Assembly (NCBI GenBank): GCA_900544105.1 | Contig: UQUC01000038.1 | Coordinates: forward strand, 1 to 20,667 | Reading direction: 5' to 3' | DNA from: an uncultured Oscillibacter sp. | Lineage (GTDB): Bacteria; Bacillota; Clostridia; Oscillospirales; Oscillospiraceae | Length of the DNA: 20,667 bases | Shown: in pieces, positions 7,386 to 13,820 of the stretch | Layout: each line of letters begins with the position of its first letter | Position numbering within the stretch: the stretch's first letter is position 1 | Notes under the pieces: model-generated | The model's database searches: none | Seen by the model: the letters and a program-made list of their open reading frames with translations, nothing else | Told to the model about the DNA's origin: nothing | Translations under genes and position numbers: made by a program

Positions 7386-8638
7386 AGGCCCCCTCCTTTC
7401 AACGCGTCAAAATCTTCCCAGAAACGGGGGTAGGACTTGGAAACGCAGGCCATGCCCTGCACAGTGACCGGGCTTTCGCACAGGCAGGCTGCTACGGCGG
7501 CGGACATGGCGATCCGATGGTCGCCGCAGGAATCGGCAATGCCGCCCCGCAGACGGCCCGAGCCGTGAACCAAAAGGCCGTTGGGCTGTTCCTCTACACT
7601 GCCGCCCAGAGCCGTCAGCAATTGAGCCGTGGTGCGGAGCCGGTCGGATTCTTTCAAACGGAGCCGTCCGGCGTTGAAGATCTGGGTGTCCCCCTCCGCC
7701 CCGGCAGCGGTGACGCACAGCACCGGGATCAGATCGGGGATGGGGCCGGCGTCGATGGCCACGCCCTTCAGTTCTCCCCGGCGAACCGTCACGGAGCCGT
7801 TCTCCGTGGAAACACGCGCGCCCATGGCGGCCAGAATGTTCAAAACGGCCCGATCCCCCTGAGAGGAGGCCAGATCCAGTCCGTGAACAGTGACGCCCTC
7901 CGGGGACAAGGCGCCCATACACAGGAAGAAGGCGGCATTGGACCAGTCTCCCTCGGCAGTGAGACGGTCCGGGAAACAAAGGCGCTGTCCGCCGGGAATG
8001 TGCCACATCCCCCCGGTTTTCCGCAGAGAGACACCGCCCCGGCGGAGGATGTCCTCCGTCATGGTGACATAAGCGGCGGATTCCAGTCCGCCGGTAACGG
8101 TGAGGGCGCTGCCCTCATTCAACAGTGGCAGAGCCATCAGTAAACCGGAAATGTATTGGGAGGACACATCCCCCGGCAGAGAGAACTCACCGGGGCGGAG
8201 CCGTCCCCCGCAGTAGAGCAGGTCGTGGTTCTGCCGGATGGTCATGCCGTGATCCGTCAGGACCTGATCCAGCGGATGTAAGGGGCGCTGCGGCAGCCGT
8301 CCTTCCATGTGGAACACGGCATCTGCTTCCAAAACGCCGGTCAGCGGCAGAAGAAACCGCAGGGTGGAGCCGCTTTCCTGACAGTGCAGATGACGGGTCC
8401 CCTGAGGCCTCTGGGTGATGGGCCGCACCGTCAGGTCCTCACCTCGAAGCCAGATCTCAGCGCCCAAGGCGTTGAGACAGTCCGCGGTGGCGGCAATGTC
8501 TCTGGAAATGCCACGGCAGCGGATCGCCGTCTCGTTTTGGCTCAGAGCGGCGCAGATCAGCAGCCGGTGGGCCTGAGATTTGGAGGCGGGGATGTGAACG
8601 GCTCCGGTACGGAAGCCAGGCTGAAGAATTTCGATCAT
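7382..8638 (-). CDS. aroA: 3-phosphoshikimate 1-carboxyvinyltransferase (EPSP synthase)
   Basis: It joins PEP to shikimate 3-phosphate, step 6. I place the start at the ATG at 8638 (418 residues, MIEILQPGFR), where GGGAGGT lies 6 nt upstream and ATGA overlaps the aroB stop; an in-frame ATG at 8662 has no ribosome site. Motifs: KSQAHR (20-25, equivalent of E. coli K22 and R27), SSQYISGLL, PDLIPVL with the catalytic Asp, KESDR and GDHRIAMS. The glyphosate loop reads ESGSTLRFL (88-96) instead of E. coli NAGTAMRPL, so Phe stands where Pro101 is and Ser where Thr97 is, with the glycine kept. The family call is secure; the inhibitor response cannot be predicted from the loop alone. Confidence 0.96.
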   Translation of the reverse strand: MIEILQPGFRTGAVHIPASKSQAHRLLICAALSQNETAIRCRGISRDIAATADCLNALGAEIWLRGEDLTVRPITQRPQGTRHLHCQESGSTLRFLLPLTGVLEADAVFHMEGRLPQRPLHPLDQVLTDHGMTIRQNHDLLYCGGRLRPGEFSLPGDVSSQYISGLLMALPLLNEGSALTVTGGLESAAYVTMTEDILRRGGVSLRKTGGMWHIPGGQRLCFPDRLTAEGDWSNAAFFLCMGALSPEGVTVHGLDLASSQGDRAVLNILAAMGARVSTENGSVTVRRGELKGVAIDAGPIPDLIPVLCVTAAGAEGDTQIFNAGRLRLKESDRLRTTAQLLTALGGSVEEQPNGLLVHGSGRLRGGIADSCGDHRIAMSAAVAACLCESPVTVQGMACVSKSYPRFWEDFDALKGGGL

Positions 8639-9693
8639 CGCAGACCTCCCGCCTTCAGCCACCCGGCTACCTCATCGGCCGGGACCGGCTCCACACGGCA
8701 ATGCCCCACCCGCTCCGGTACGATGAATTTGGTCACATCGTCCGTGCGCTTTTTGTCGGCCTCTGCCGCTGCCAAAATGTCGGTCAGGGGATAGTCGGTC
8801 TCCGTGGGGAGACCATACCGCTCCAAAACGGCCAGCAGTCGGGGCAGCGTCTCCGGGGTGCAAAGTCCCTTTTCCACGGCGGCCCGGGTGATGATGGCCA
8901 TACCGATGGCGACGCCCTCCCCGTGGAGCAGGGTGAAGCCGCTGCAAGACTCTACGGCGTGGCCTACGGTGTGGCCCAGATTCAGCAGTGCCCGCTGGCC
9001 CCGGTCAAATTCATCACCCCGGACCACGTCCCGCTTCATGCCAACACACACGGAGATCACTCGCTCGAACTGCTCCCGCACAGGGGTTTCCTCCAACTCC
9101 CGGAGAAAGTCCTCGCTGTAAAGCATGGCGTATTTGATGATCTCGGCGCACCCGGCCCGGTATTCCCGCTCCGGCAGCGTATTCAGCAGGGATGGATCGC
9201 ACAGCACCAGAGAGGGCTGATAGAAGCAGCCCGCCTGGTTCTTACCGTGCTCCAGATCTACGGCGGTCTTGCCCCCCACGGAGGAATCCACCATGGACAG
9301 CAGCGTGGTGGGCACCTGAATATAGGGAACTCCCCGCTGATAGGTGGCGGCGGCGAAGCCTGCCAGATCCCCCACCACGCCGCCGCCTAACGCCACGAGG
9401 AAATCGCTGCGGGTGAAGCGGCGGTCGCAGAGGAAATTCAAAACCTGTCCGTAGGTGGAGAGTGTTTTCTGTTGTTCCCCATGGGGGAACAGGAAATGAT
9501 CCACTTGAAATCCGGCATCCGTCAGAGCTTTTTCGGCGGCAGCGCCGTAAAGCCCGAACACCGCGTCATCAGAGATCACAGCGGCACGGCGGCCAAGACC
9601 CAAGCCCGCCGCCATGGTCCCCAGCTGGGTCAGCAGACCCGGCTCAATGACAACGTCATACTCGCGGGAGGCCGCGATATGGATGGTGGTCAA
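8635..9693 (-). CDS. aroB: 3-dehydroquinate synthase
   Basis: It cyclises DAHP to 3-dehydroquinate, step 2, with NAD+ and a divalent metal, usually Zn or Co. The 352 residues are of normal length. Clear motifs are GGGVVGDLAGFAAATY, VPTTLLSMVDSSVGGKTAVD, EREYRAGCAEIIKY and the metal-binding NLGHTVGHAVE with HGEGVAIGM. The start codon is TTG at 9693, preceded by AGGAGGTG; it overlaps the tyrA stop as TTGA. An ATG a few bases upstream (9700) is in another frame and is excluded. The rare TTG start, within a good ribosome site and an overlap, suggests expression tied to upstream tyrA translation. Confidence 0.96.
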   Translation of the reverse strand: MTTIHIAASREYDVVIEPGLLTQLGTMAAGLGLGRRAAVISDDAVFGLYGAAAEKALTDAGFQVDHFLFPHGEQQKTLSTYGQVLNFLCDRRFTRSDFLVALGGGVVGDLAGFAAATYQRGVPYIQVPTTLLSMVDSSVGGKTAVDLEHGKNQAGCFYQPSLVLCDPSLLNTLPEREYRAGCAEIIKYAMLYSEDFLRELEETPVREQFERVISVCVGMKRDVVRGDEFDRGQRALLNLGHTVGHAVESCSGFTLLHGEGVAIGMAIITRAAVEKGLCTPETLPRLLAVLERYGLPTETDYPLTDILAAAEADKKRTDDVTKFIVPERVGHCRVEPVPADEVAGWLKAGGLR

Positions 9694-10523
9694 CGGCCAT
9701 CCACCTCCTCTTTTCGTTTCCGGCCCTCGTCCAGCAGACGGACAAGGCCGGGGAGATCGTTATGTACCATGGCATCCTGATACTGACGCAGGTTTGCCAT
9801 CAGGGTATCCAGTTCCGCCATGAGAAAGTCCTTGTTTTCCAGGAACAGCTCCGCCCACATTTCCGGGGCCAGCCACGCCACGCGGGTCATATCCTTGTAG
9901 CTACCGGCGGAGAAGCCCTTGTGCAGTCCCGCCGTGGGGCTTTTGATATAGGCGTTGGACACCACATGGGCCAGCTGGGAGGTAAAGGCGATCATCTCGT
10001 CATGCTGTTCCGCCGTGGTAATGGAAAACCGGCCAAAGCCCGCGGGCGCCAGCAGCTCCTTGACCCGGCTCAGCAGGTCGATGTCGTTGTGGTCCGCCGG
10101 GACCAACACCATGGGGGCATTGTGGAACATGGTGGGCGTGGCATACTTGAAGCCGGAATTGTGGGTGCCCGCCATGGGATGCCCACCCAGATAGGTGAAG
10201 CCGTATTCCTTCGCCAGCGGGAAGCAGGCGTCGCAGACCAGCCGCTTCGTGCCGCAGCAGTCGATGACCACCGGCTTCGGGCCGATATGCGCGCCGTGCT
10301 GCCGCAGATAGTCCACAGCGGCGGAGGGATAGACGGCGATCAGGATCAGATCGCAGGAGGAAAGGGTATCTTCCGACAGGGGACCGTCCACCACGCCGGA
10401 AAGAACGGCAAAGTCGAAAACGGACTGATCCGTGTCAAAGGCCAGGACTCTATGGCCTGCCTCGTGGTAGGCCTTGGCAAAAGAGCCGCCGATCAGCCCC
10501 AGGCCCACGATCCCGACGGTCAT
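9690..10523 (-). CDS. tyrA: Prephenate dehydrogenase, without ACT domain
   Basis: It oxidatively decarboxylates prephenate to 4-hydroxyphenylpyruvate, the Tyr branch. The 277 residues contain an N-terminal Rossmann fold with GLGLIGGS (7-14) and, after strand 2, FDTD (29-32); the acidic residue there suggests NAD+ over NADP+. HPMAG (115-119) holds the family's catalytic histidine, and FTSQLAHVVSNAY (180-192) and DMTRVA (211-216) are in the helical dimer domain. The protein ends without the C-terminal ACT domain found in, for example, the Bacillus enzyme, and it has no chorismate mutase domain. The ATG at 10523 overlaps the aroF stop as ATGA, with GGAAGGT upstream. Arogenate as substrate cannot be ruled out. 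Confidence 0.94.
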   Translation of the reverse strand: MTVGIVGLGLIGGSFAKAYHEAGHRVLAFDTDQSVFDFAVLSGVVDGPLSEDTLSSCDLILIAVYPSAAVDYLRQHGAHIGPKPVVIDCCGTKRLVCDACFPLAKEYGFTYLGGHPMAGTHNSGFKYATPTMFHNAPMVLVPADHNDIDLLSRVKELLAPAGFGRFSITTAEQHDEMIAFTSQLAHVVSNAYIKSPTAGLHKGFSAGSYKDMTRVAWLAPEMWAELFLENKDFLMAELDTLMANLRQYQDAMVHNDLPGLVRLLDEGRKRKEEVDGR

Positions 10524-11524
10524 GCGGTCACGACCTTCCGGATCTCGCGGATCTTGCCCATCAGGACGTCAAACTGCTCAGGCCGCAGAGACTGCGCACC
10601 GTCACACAGGGCATGGATGGGATCGTTGTGGACCTCGATGATGAGGCCGTCAGCATTGCAGGCGGTGGCAGACATAGCCATGGGGGAAACCAGACGGTTG
10701 ATGCCGGTGGCGTGGCTGGGGTCCACGATGACCGGCAGGTGGGTCAGCTCGTGGAGCATGGGGACCGCCGCCAGGTCCAGAGTATTGCGGGTGTAATCGT
10801 CAAAGGTGCGAATACCCCGCTCGCAGAGGATGACCTGTTCGTTGCCGCTGGCCATGATGTACTCGGCGCTCATCAGCAGTTCCTTCAGGGTGTTGGCAAG
10901 GCCACGCTTGAGGAGGATGGGCTTGTGAAGCTTGCCCAATTCCCGCAAAAGGTCGAAATTCTGCATATTCCGTGCGCCTACCTGCAATACATCCACGTCC
11001 TCAAAGAGGGGCAGGTCCACCACGCTCATGATCTCGGTGACGATGGGCAGACCGGTCTCCTGCCGGGCAATTTTCAGCAGTTCCAGACCCTCGGCCTTCA
11101 AACCGGCAAAATCATAAGGAGAGGTGCGGGGCTTGAAGGCGCCGCCCCGGAGCATATTGGCGCCGGAGGCCTTCACCGCCTTAGCCACCGCCACGATCTG
11201 TTCCTCAGATTCCACGGAGCAGGGACCGGCCATGACGCAGAAGTTTCCGCCGCCGATCTTCACGTCGCCGACCTCTACCACGGTGTCCTCCGGGTGGAAT
11301 TTGCGGTTGCAGCACTTAAACGGCTCAGTGACCCGCTTTACGGAATCCACAATGTCGAGACTGGCTACCAGGTCCATATCCACCTTGGTGGTATCGCCCA
11401 CCAGTCCCAGAATGGTCTGGTACTCGCCCTCGGACACATGGATGTGCAGCCCCAGATTCTGGAGCCAATCCATCAGCTGTTCACGGTTTTCCTTGGTAAC
11501 ACCTGGCTTCAACGCAACGATCAT
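10520..11524 (-). CDS. aroF: DAHP synthase, type I-beta with N-terminal regulatory domain
   Basis: It condenses PEP and erythrose 4-phosphate to DAHP, the committed step of the pathway. The 334 residues match the Thermotoga maritima type: an N-terminal ferredoxin-like/ACT-like domain (1-about 68, MIVALKPGVT...) and a TIM barrel. The metal ligands fall at Cys102 (GPCS), His271 (DPSHATG), Glu297 and Asp308, one residue off the Thermotoga numbering in three of the four. Other motifs are KPRTSPYDF, QVGARNMQN, LLKRG and CERGIRTFDDYTRNTLDL. In Thermotoga the N-terminal domain gives inhibition by Tyr and Phe, so similar control is expected. The ATG at 11524 follows AGGAGG by 8 nt. It is the first gene of the operon, just after the attenuator. 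The symbol is a convention; aroA(G) or aroG are also used. Confidence 0.96.
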   Translation of the reverse strand: MIVALKPGVTKENREQLMDWLQNLGLHIHVSEGEYQTILGLVGDTTKVDMDLVASLDIVDSVKRVTEPFKCCNRKFHPEDTVVEVGDVKIGGGNFCVMAGPCSVESEEQIVAVAKAVKASGANMLRGGAFKPRTSPYDFAGLKAEGLELLKIARQETGLPIVTEIMSVVDLPLFEDVDVLQVGARNMQNFDLLRELGKLHKPILLKRGLANTLKELLMSAEYIMASGNEQVILCERGIRTFDDYTRNTLDLAAVPMLHELTHLPVIVDPSHATGINRLVSPMAMSATACNADGLIIEVHNDPIHALCDGAQSLRPEQFDVLMGKIREIRKVVTA

Positions 11525-11567
11525 AACGGTTTCCTCCTATAAATTTGTTCTTGATGAGTAATGAATG

Positions 11568-11600
11568 AAAAAACGCCCCACAGGTGTAACCTGTGCGGCG
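11568..11600 (-). terminator. Attenuator terminator ahead of aroF
   Basis: In the minus direction, CGCC-G-CACAGGT (11600-11589), loop TAC, and ACCTGTG-G-GGCG (11585-11574) form an 11-bp stem with one G/G mismatch. Six U residues follow (11573-11568). It lies between the operon promoter and aroF, so it should stop transcription unless an alternative fold forms. The first gene starts 44 nt beyond it. Confidence 0.9.
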
Positions 11601-11643
11601 CAAAAATCGGCTTGGGGGCCCTTTTGATTGCAACACAAATTAC
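11586..11643 (-). promoter_or_regulatory. Predicted antiterminator (segments 2 and 3)
   Basis: GTAATTTGTGTTGC (11643-11630) can pair with GCCGCACAGGTTAC (11599-11586): 13 of 14 positions pair, three as G-U, with one U/C mismatch. The second strand is the 5' arm and loop of the terminator, so the two folds exclude each other. The first strand is also the 3' side of the leader hairpin. This pairing was worked out by hand and not by folding software. Confidence 0.75.
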
Positions 11644-11679
11644 CCTTACTATGCGTGCATAGTAAAGTAGTAATAGGTG
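11634..11679 (-). promoter_or_regulatory. Leader hairpin (segments 1 and 2) covering the Phe/Tyr codons
   Basis: The core stem is CTTTACTATG (11667-11658), loop CACG, and CATAGTAAGG (11653-11644), ten pairs with one G-U. It extends past a 2-nt bulge through ATTAC/GTAAT, and past an internal loop through CAC/GTG. The 5' side lies inside the leader peptide codons, and the 3' side takes in most of the strand needed for the antiterminator. A ribosome held at the Tyr or Phe codons would open it. Confidence 0.75.
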
Positions 11680-11699
11680 AAGAACATAGCAGAAGTCAT
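11649..11699 (-). CDS. Phe/Tyr leader peptide (attenuation)
   Basis: The 16-residue frame reads MTSAMFFTYYYFTMHA, then TAG. Six of its residues are Phe or Tyr, packed into seven codons with one Thr between. It starts at 11699 with AGGAG 11 nt upstream. An in-frame ATG at 11723 would lengthen it to 24 residues (prefix MRSGEIPT) behind a weaker GGAAAG. It lies about 40 nt after the predicted transcription start and 125 nt ahead of the operon that makes Phe and Tyr. As in the enteric pheA leader, the peptide itself probably has no function: ribosome stalling at its codons would report low charged tRNA-Phe or tRNA-Tyr. The neighbouring frames through this stretch lack a suitable start and ribosome site. 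Confidence 0.85.
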   Translation of the reverse strand: MTSAMFFTYYYFTMHA

Positions 11700-11744
11700 A
11701 GTAGGTATCTCTCCTGATCTCATAAGGCTTTCCAAGATGGTTAC

Positions 11745-11773
11745 AATGTAACACACCCGCAGACCCCTGTCAA
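11745..11773 (-). promoter_or_regulatory. Promoter of the aromatic operon, with a palindrome over the -10
   Basis: TTGACA (11773-11768), a 17-nt spacer and TACATT (11750-11745) form a SigA-like promoter on the minus strand. Transcription should start near 11738. A perfect palindrome, GTTACAATGTAAC (11740-11752, plus strand), covers the -10, which suggests a repressor site in addition to attenuation. The protein that would bind it is not evident here. Confidence 0.75.
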
Positions 11774-11853
11774 CAAAGGGCAACGAAAAAAGTACACAAT
11801 TTTATCGGTTTAAAGCGACTGCGATTCCCGGCGAAATCACAGAAGGCAGAAAA

Positions 11854-12453
11854 TCAAAGCTCCCTCCGGCCCTCCAAGGCCCGGGCCAGGGTCGCATCAT
11901 CGGCAAATTCCAGATGGCCGCCCACGGGGATGCCATAAGCCAGCCGGGTCACCTTGACCTCAAAAGGCTTCAAAAGCCGGGCGATATACATGGCGGTGGC
12001 TTCGCCCTCCGTGTCCGGGTTGGTGGCCATGATGATCTCTTCCACGCCACCCTGAGCCACCCGCTCCAGCAGAGGCTTGATGGCGATGTCATCGGGACCG
12101 ACGTGGTTCATGGGACTGATGACGCCGTGGAGCACATGGTATTTGCCGTTGAACTCCCGGCCCCGCTCCATGGCCGCCACGTCCCGGGGGTCCGCCACCA
12201 CGCAGATCACGGAGCCGTCCCGCTTGGAGGAGGCACAAATGGGGCACAGCCCCCCGGCGGTGAAATTGCGGCATACGGGGCAATAGGTGACGGTGCGCTT
12301 GGCGGTAACGATGGCATCCGCAAACGCCTGAGCGTCCTCGTCTGGCAGGCTCAGTACATGAAAGGCCAACCGCTGGGCGGTCTTTCCACCGATCCCCGGC
12401 AGTCGGGCAAATTGTTCGACCAGCGCCTCCAGCGGCGCGGGAAAATACTCCAT
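11854..12453 (-). CDS. recR: Recombination mediator protein RecR
   Basis: RecR acts with RecF and RecO to load RecA on gapped DNA. I place the start at the ATG at 12453 (199 residues, MEYFPAPLEAL), which has AAGGAG 6 nt upstream; an ATG at 12468 has none. The helix-hairpin-helix is LPGIGGKTAQRLAFHVL (18-34). The zinc site is Cys58, Cys61, Cys70 and Cys73. The Toprim domain follows, with VVADPRD (85-91) and TNPDTEGEATAMYIARLL (144-161), and the end is the usual GIPVGGHLEFADDATLARAL. RecR often follows dnaX and the YbaB gene; here neither is present, and a repeat-rich gap lies upstream. No strong terminator follows, so some read-through towards the aromatic operon is possible. Confidence 0.97.
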   Translation of the reverse strand: MEYFPAPLEALVEQFARLPGIGGKTAQRLAFHVLSLPDEDAQAFADAIVTAKRTVTYCPVCRNFTAGGLCPICASSKRDGSVICVVADPRDVAAMERGREFNGKYHVLHGVISPMNHVGPDDIAIKPLLERVAQGGVEEIIMATNPDTEGEATAMYIARLLKPFEVKVTRLAYGIPVGGHLEFADDATLARALEGRREL

Positions 12454-12471
12454 GATACGCTCCTTCATTAT

Positions 12472-12504
12472 CTGCGGGGCAAGGCTTGCCGCCCTGCCCC
12501 GCAG
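12472..12504 (-). repeat. GC-rich inverted repeat just ahead of recR
   Basis: CTGCGGGGC (12472-12480) and GCCCCGCAG (12496-12504) form a perfect 9-bp stem around a 15-nt centre. It ends about 6 nt before the recR ribosome site in the direction of transcription. There is no U-tract, so it is not an intrinsic terminator. It could affect recR translation or simply be part of the adjoining repeat cluster. Confidence 0.5.
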
Positions 12505-12521
12505 CGGTTGTGTTATGCGGT

Positions 12522-12805
12522 ATTTGAATCACTTTGCCCCTGCGGGGCAATCACCCTCTGCGCCTGGCAAAAATACCACGACCTACGCGCCATGGGCGGC
12601 AGAAAATCATTTAAATCCATCCTTCGTCAGGACATGTGCCTGACGAAGGATACTCTGCACCCCGCAAGTGTGCGAGCATCCCACGCAAGCGAGATAGCGA
12701 ATACCTGGCAACATTAGATTTAAATCATTTTTACCGCGACATGTGCGTGGTAAAAATACATTGACCTAAGCGCCTTGGGCGCGTTCACCAGTCCGTAGAC
12801 TGGTG
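12522..12805. repeat. Cluster of related palindromic repeat units between dcyD and recR
   Basis: No gene is seen here. Three hairpins each follow the box ATTTRAATC (12522, 12609 and 12718). Their stems are 12534-12550 (7 bp), 12619-12651 (13 bp) and 12727-12757 (12 bp). The last two have unrelated but fully paired arms and the same 7-nt loop, ACATGTG. A 30-nt direct repeat (12569-12598 and 12752-12781, 25 of 30 identical) carries GACCTA-GCGCC-TGGGCG. TTGCCAGG and GCAGAG (read on the minus strand) recur too, so the units seem to be variants of one element, one of them shortened. A further hairpin, CACCAGTC/GACTGGTG, lies at 12786-12805. This resembles REP- or MITE-like intergenic elements; no transposase or target-site duplication was identified. 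Confidence 0.65.
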
Positions 12806-12816
12806 GTGGGGAATCT

Positions 12817-12841
12817 AAAGGGGGGATGAAATCCCCTCTTT
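12817..12841 (-). terminator. Probable weak terminator after dcyD
   Basis: An 11-bp stem with one G-U pair closes a 3-nt loop at 12828-12830 and overlaps the TAA stop of dcyD. On the minus strand the stem ends CCCCCCTTT and is followed by AGATT, so the U-tract is short. It may end rpe-dcyD transcription only partly. Confidence 0.5.
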
Positions 12842-13814
12842 AACCCAGATCCATGGCGAACAGGGCCGCCGCACCGCCGGTGTGGACGAAGGCGATGTGC
12901 TCCTGCCCATCGAAGTAGCCCTCCTTCACCAGCGTCAGGAATTTGGCCCAGGCCTTGCCGGTGTAAACAGGGTCCAGGAGGATCCCCTCCTGCCGGGCCA
13001 GTTCCTCGATGTAGGGGGTGTCCTCAGCATTGGGGATGGCGTAGCCGGCGCCCACATGGTAGATCATCCGGAAACGGCTGTCCATGTCGGCGGGGACGGG
13101 CTGACCCACCAGCCCGGCGGCTTCTTTCACCAATTCGGATACGATCTCCTCAAAGGGGTCGGTATCCACGCCCAGACCTGTGGCCTTGGCCTGCGGCAGA
13201 AACAGGGAAGTGCCCAGCACCAGACCGGCGGTGGTGCCGCCGGAGCCGGTGGCAGAGGCCACATGGCTGATTTCAATTCCGGACTCCTTGGCCTGCTCCG
13301 CCAGTTCCCGGACGCACTCGGCATAGCCGATGGAGCCCAGTGCGGTGGAGCCGCCCACGGGGATGATGTAGCCCTTGTGCCCCTGGTTGGCCAGCGCCTC
13401 GCAGCGCTTACGCATCTCGGCGTAGATGTCCTCATAGCTGTCCGTGTCCATAAATTCCATCTGCGCGCCGAAAATATCGTCCAGCACCAGATTGCCCTTG
13501 TGGTCCGTGACGCCCCGCTTTTTCAGGATCAGGACACAGCGCATCCCCAGACGGGCGGCGCAGGCGGCGGTGAGCATGGCGTGGTTGGATTGGGCGCCGC
13601 CGGTGGTGAACACAGTGTCGCAGCCCTGCTTCTGCGCGTCCGCCAGCAGATATTCCAGCTTGCGGACCTTATTGCCGCCCAAAGCGACGCCGCACAGGTC
13701 ATCCCGCTTGATCCAGATGTCCTTGTTGTAAATGCGGCTGATGTTTTCCAGCCGGTAAAAGGGCGTGGGGTACACGCCCAGCTTGATGTGGGGAAGGGTG
13801 TTCCAGTTGCTCAT
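12840..13814 (-). CDS. dcyD: D-cysteine desulfhydrase / ACC deaminase family PLP enzyme
   Basis: This 324-residue fold-type II PLP enzyme has the family length. GGNKVRKLEYLL holds the PLP lysine (Lys49); GGAQSNHAM (72-80) has the Ser-Asn-His set that contacts substrate; ATGSGGTTAGL (188-198) binds the PLP phosphate; HTGG is at 311-314. The motif DPVYTGKA (281-288) has Thr285 where, as I recall, true ACC deaminases have Glu. This favours D-cysteine desulfhydrase, which yields pyruvate, sulfide and ammonia, over ACC deaminase. Other D-amino acids, such as 3-chloro-D-alanine, are possible substrates. The ATG at 13814 follows GAGGAG by 11 nt and is 6 nt beyond the rpe stop, so the two form an operon. 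The functional link with rpe is unclear. Confidence 0.85.
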   Translation of the reverse strand: MSNWNTLPHIKLGVYPTPFYRLENISRIYNKDIWIKRDDLCGVALGGNKVRKLEYLLADAQKQGCDTVFTTGGAQSNHAMLTAACAARLGMRCVLILKKRGVTDHKGNLVLDDIFGAQMEFMDTDSYEDIYAEMRKRCEALANQGHKGYIIPVGGSTALGSIGYAECVRELAEQAKESGIEISHVASATGSGGTTAGLVLGTSLFLPQAKATGLGVDTDPFEEIVSELVKEAAGLVGQPVPADMDSRFRMIYHVGAGYAIPNAEDTPYIEELARQEGILLDPVYTGKAWAKFLTLVKEGYFDGQEHIAFVHTGGAAALFAMDLG

Positions 13815-13820
13815 GTTCGG

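Noticed and set aside
8639..8662. Upstream ATG of aroA (eight extra residues)
   Set aside because: The ATG at 8638 has GGGAGGT 6 nt ahead and overlaps the aroB stop by 4 nt; the ATG at 8662 has no ribosome site and the extra residues include that ribosome site.
11521..11754. A 77-residue minus-strand open frame covering the aroF upstream region
   Set aside because: It runs through the terminator and into the aroF start and has no ribosome site of its own. It overlaps the 16-residue Phe/Tyr leader in another frame and adds nothing to it.
11568..11773. T-box riboswitch for the aromatic operon
   Set aside because: The leader is too short, and no T-box sequence of the AGGGTGGNACCGCG kind is present. 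The leader peptide and competing stems explain the region better.
11774..11853. Terminator after recR
   Set aside because: Only short, weak pairings are present and no hairpin is followed by a U-tract, although a T6 run occurs near 11786-11791.
12522..12805. CRISPR array
   Set aside because: The repeats are few, unequal in length and spacing and differ from each other, and no cas gene is nearby.
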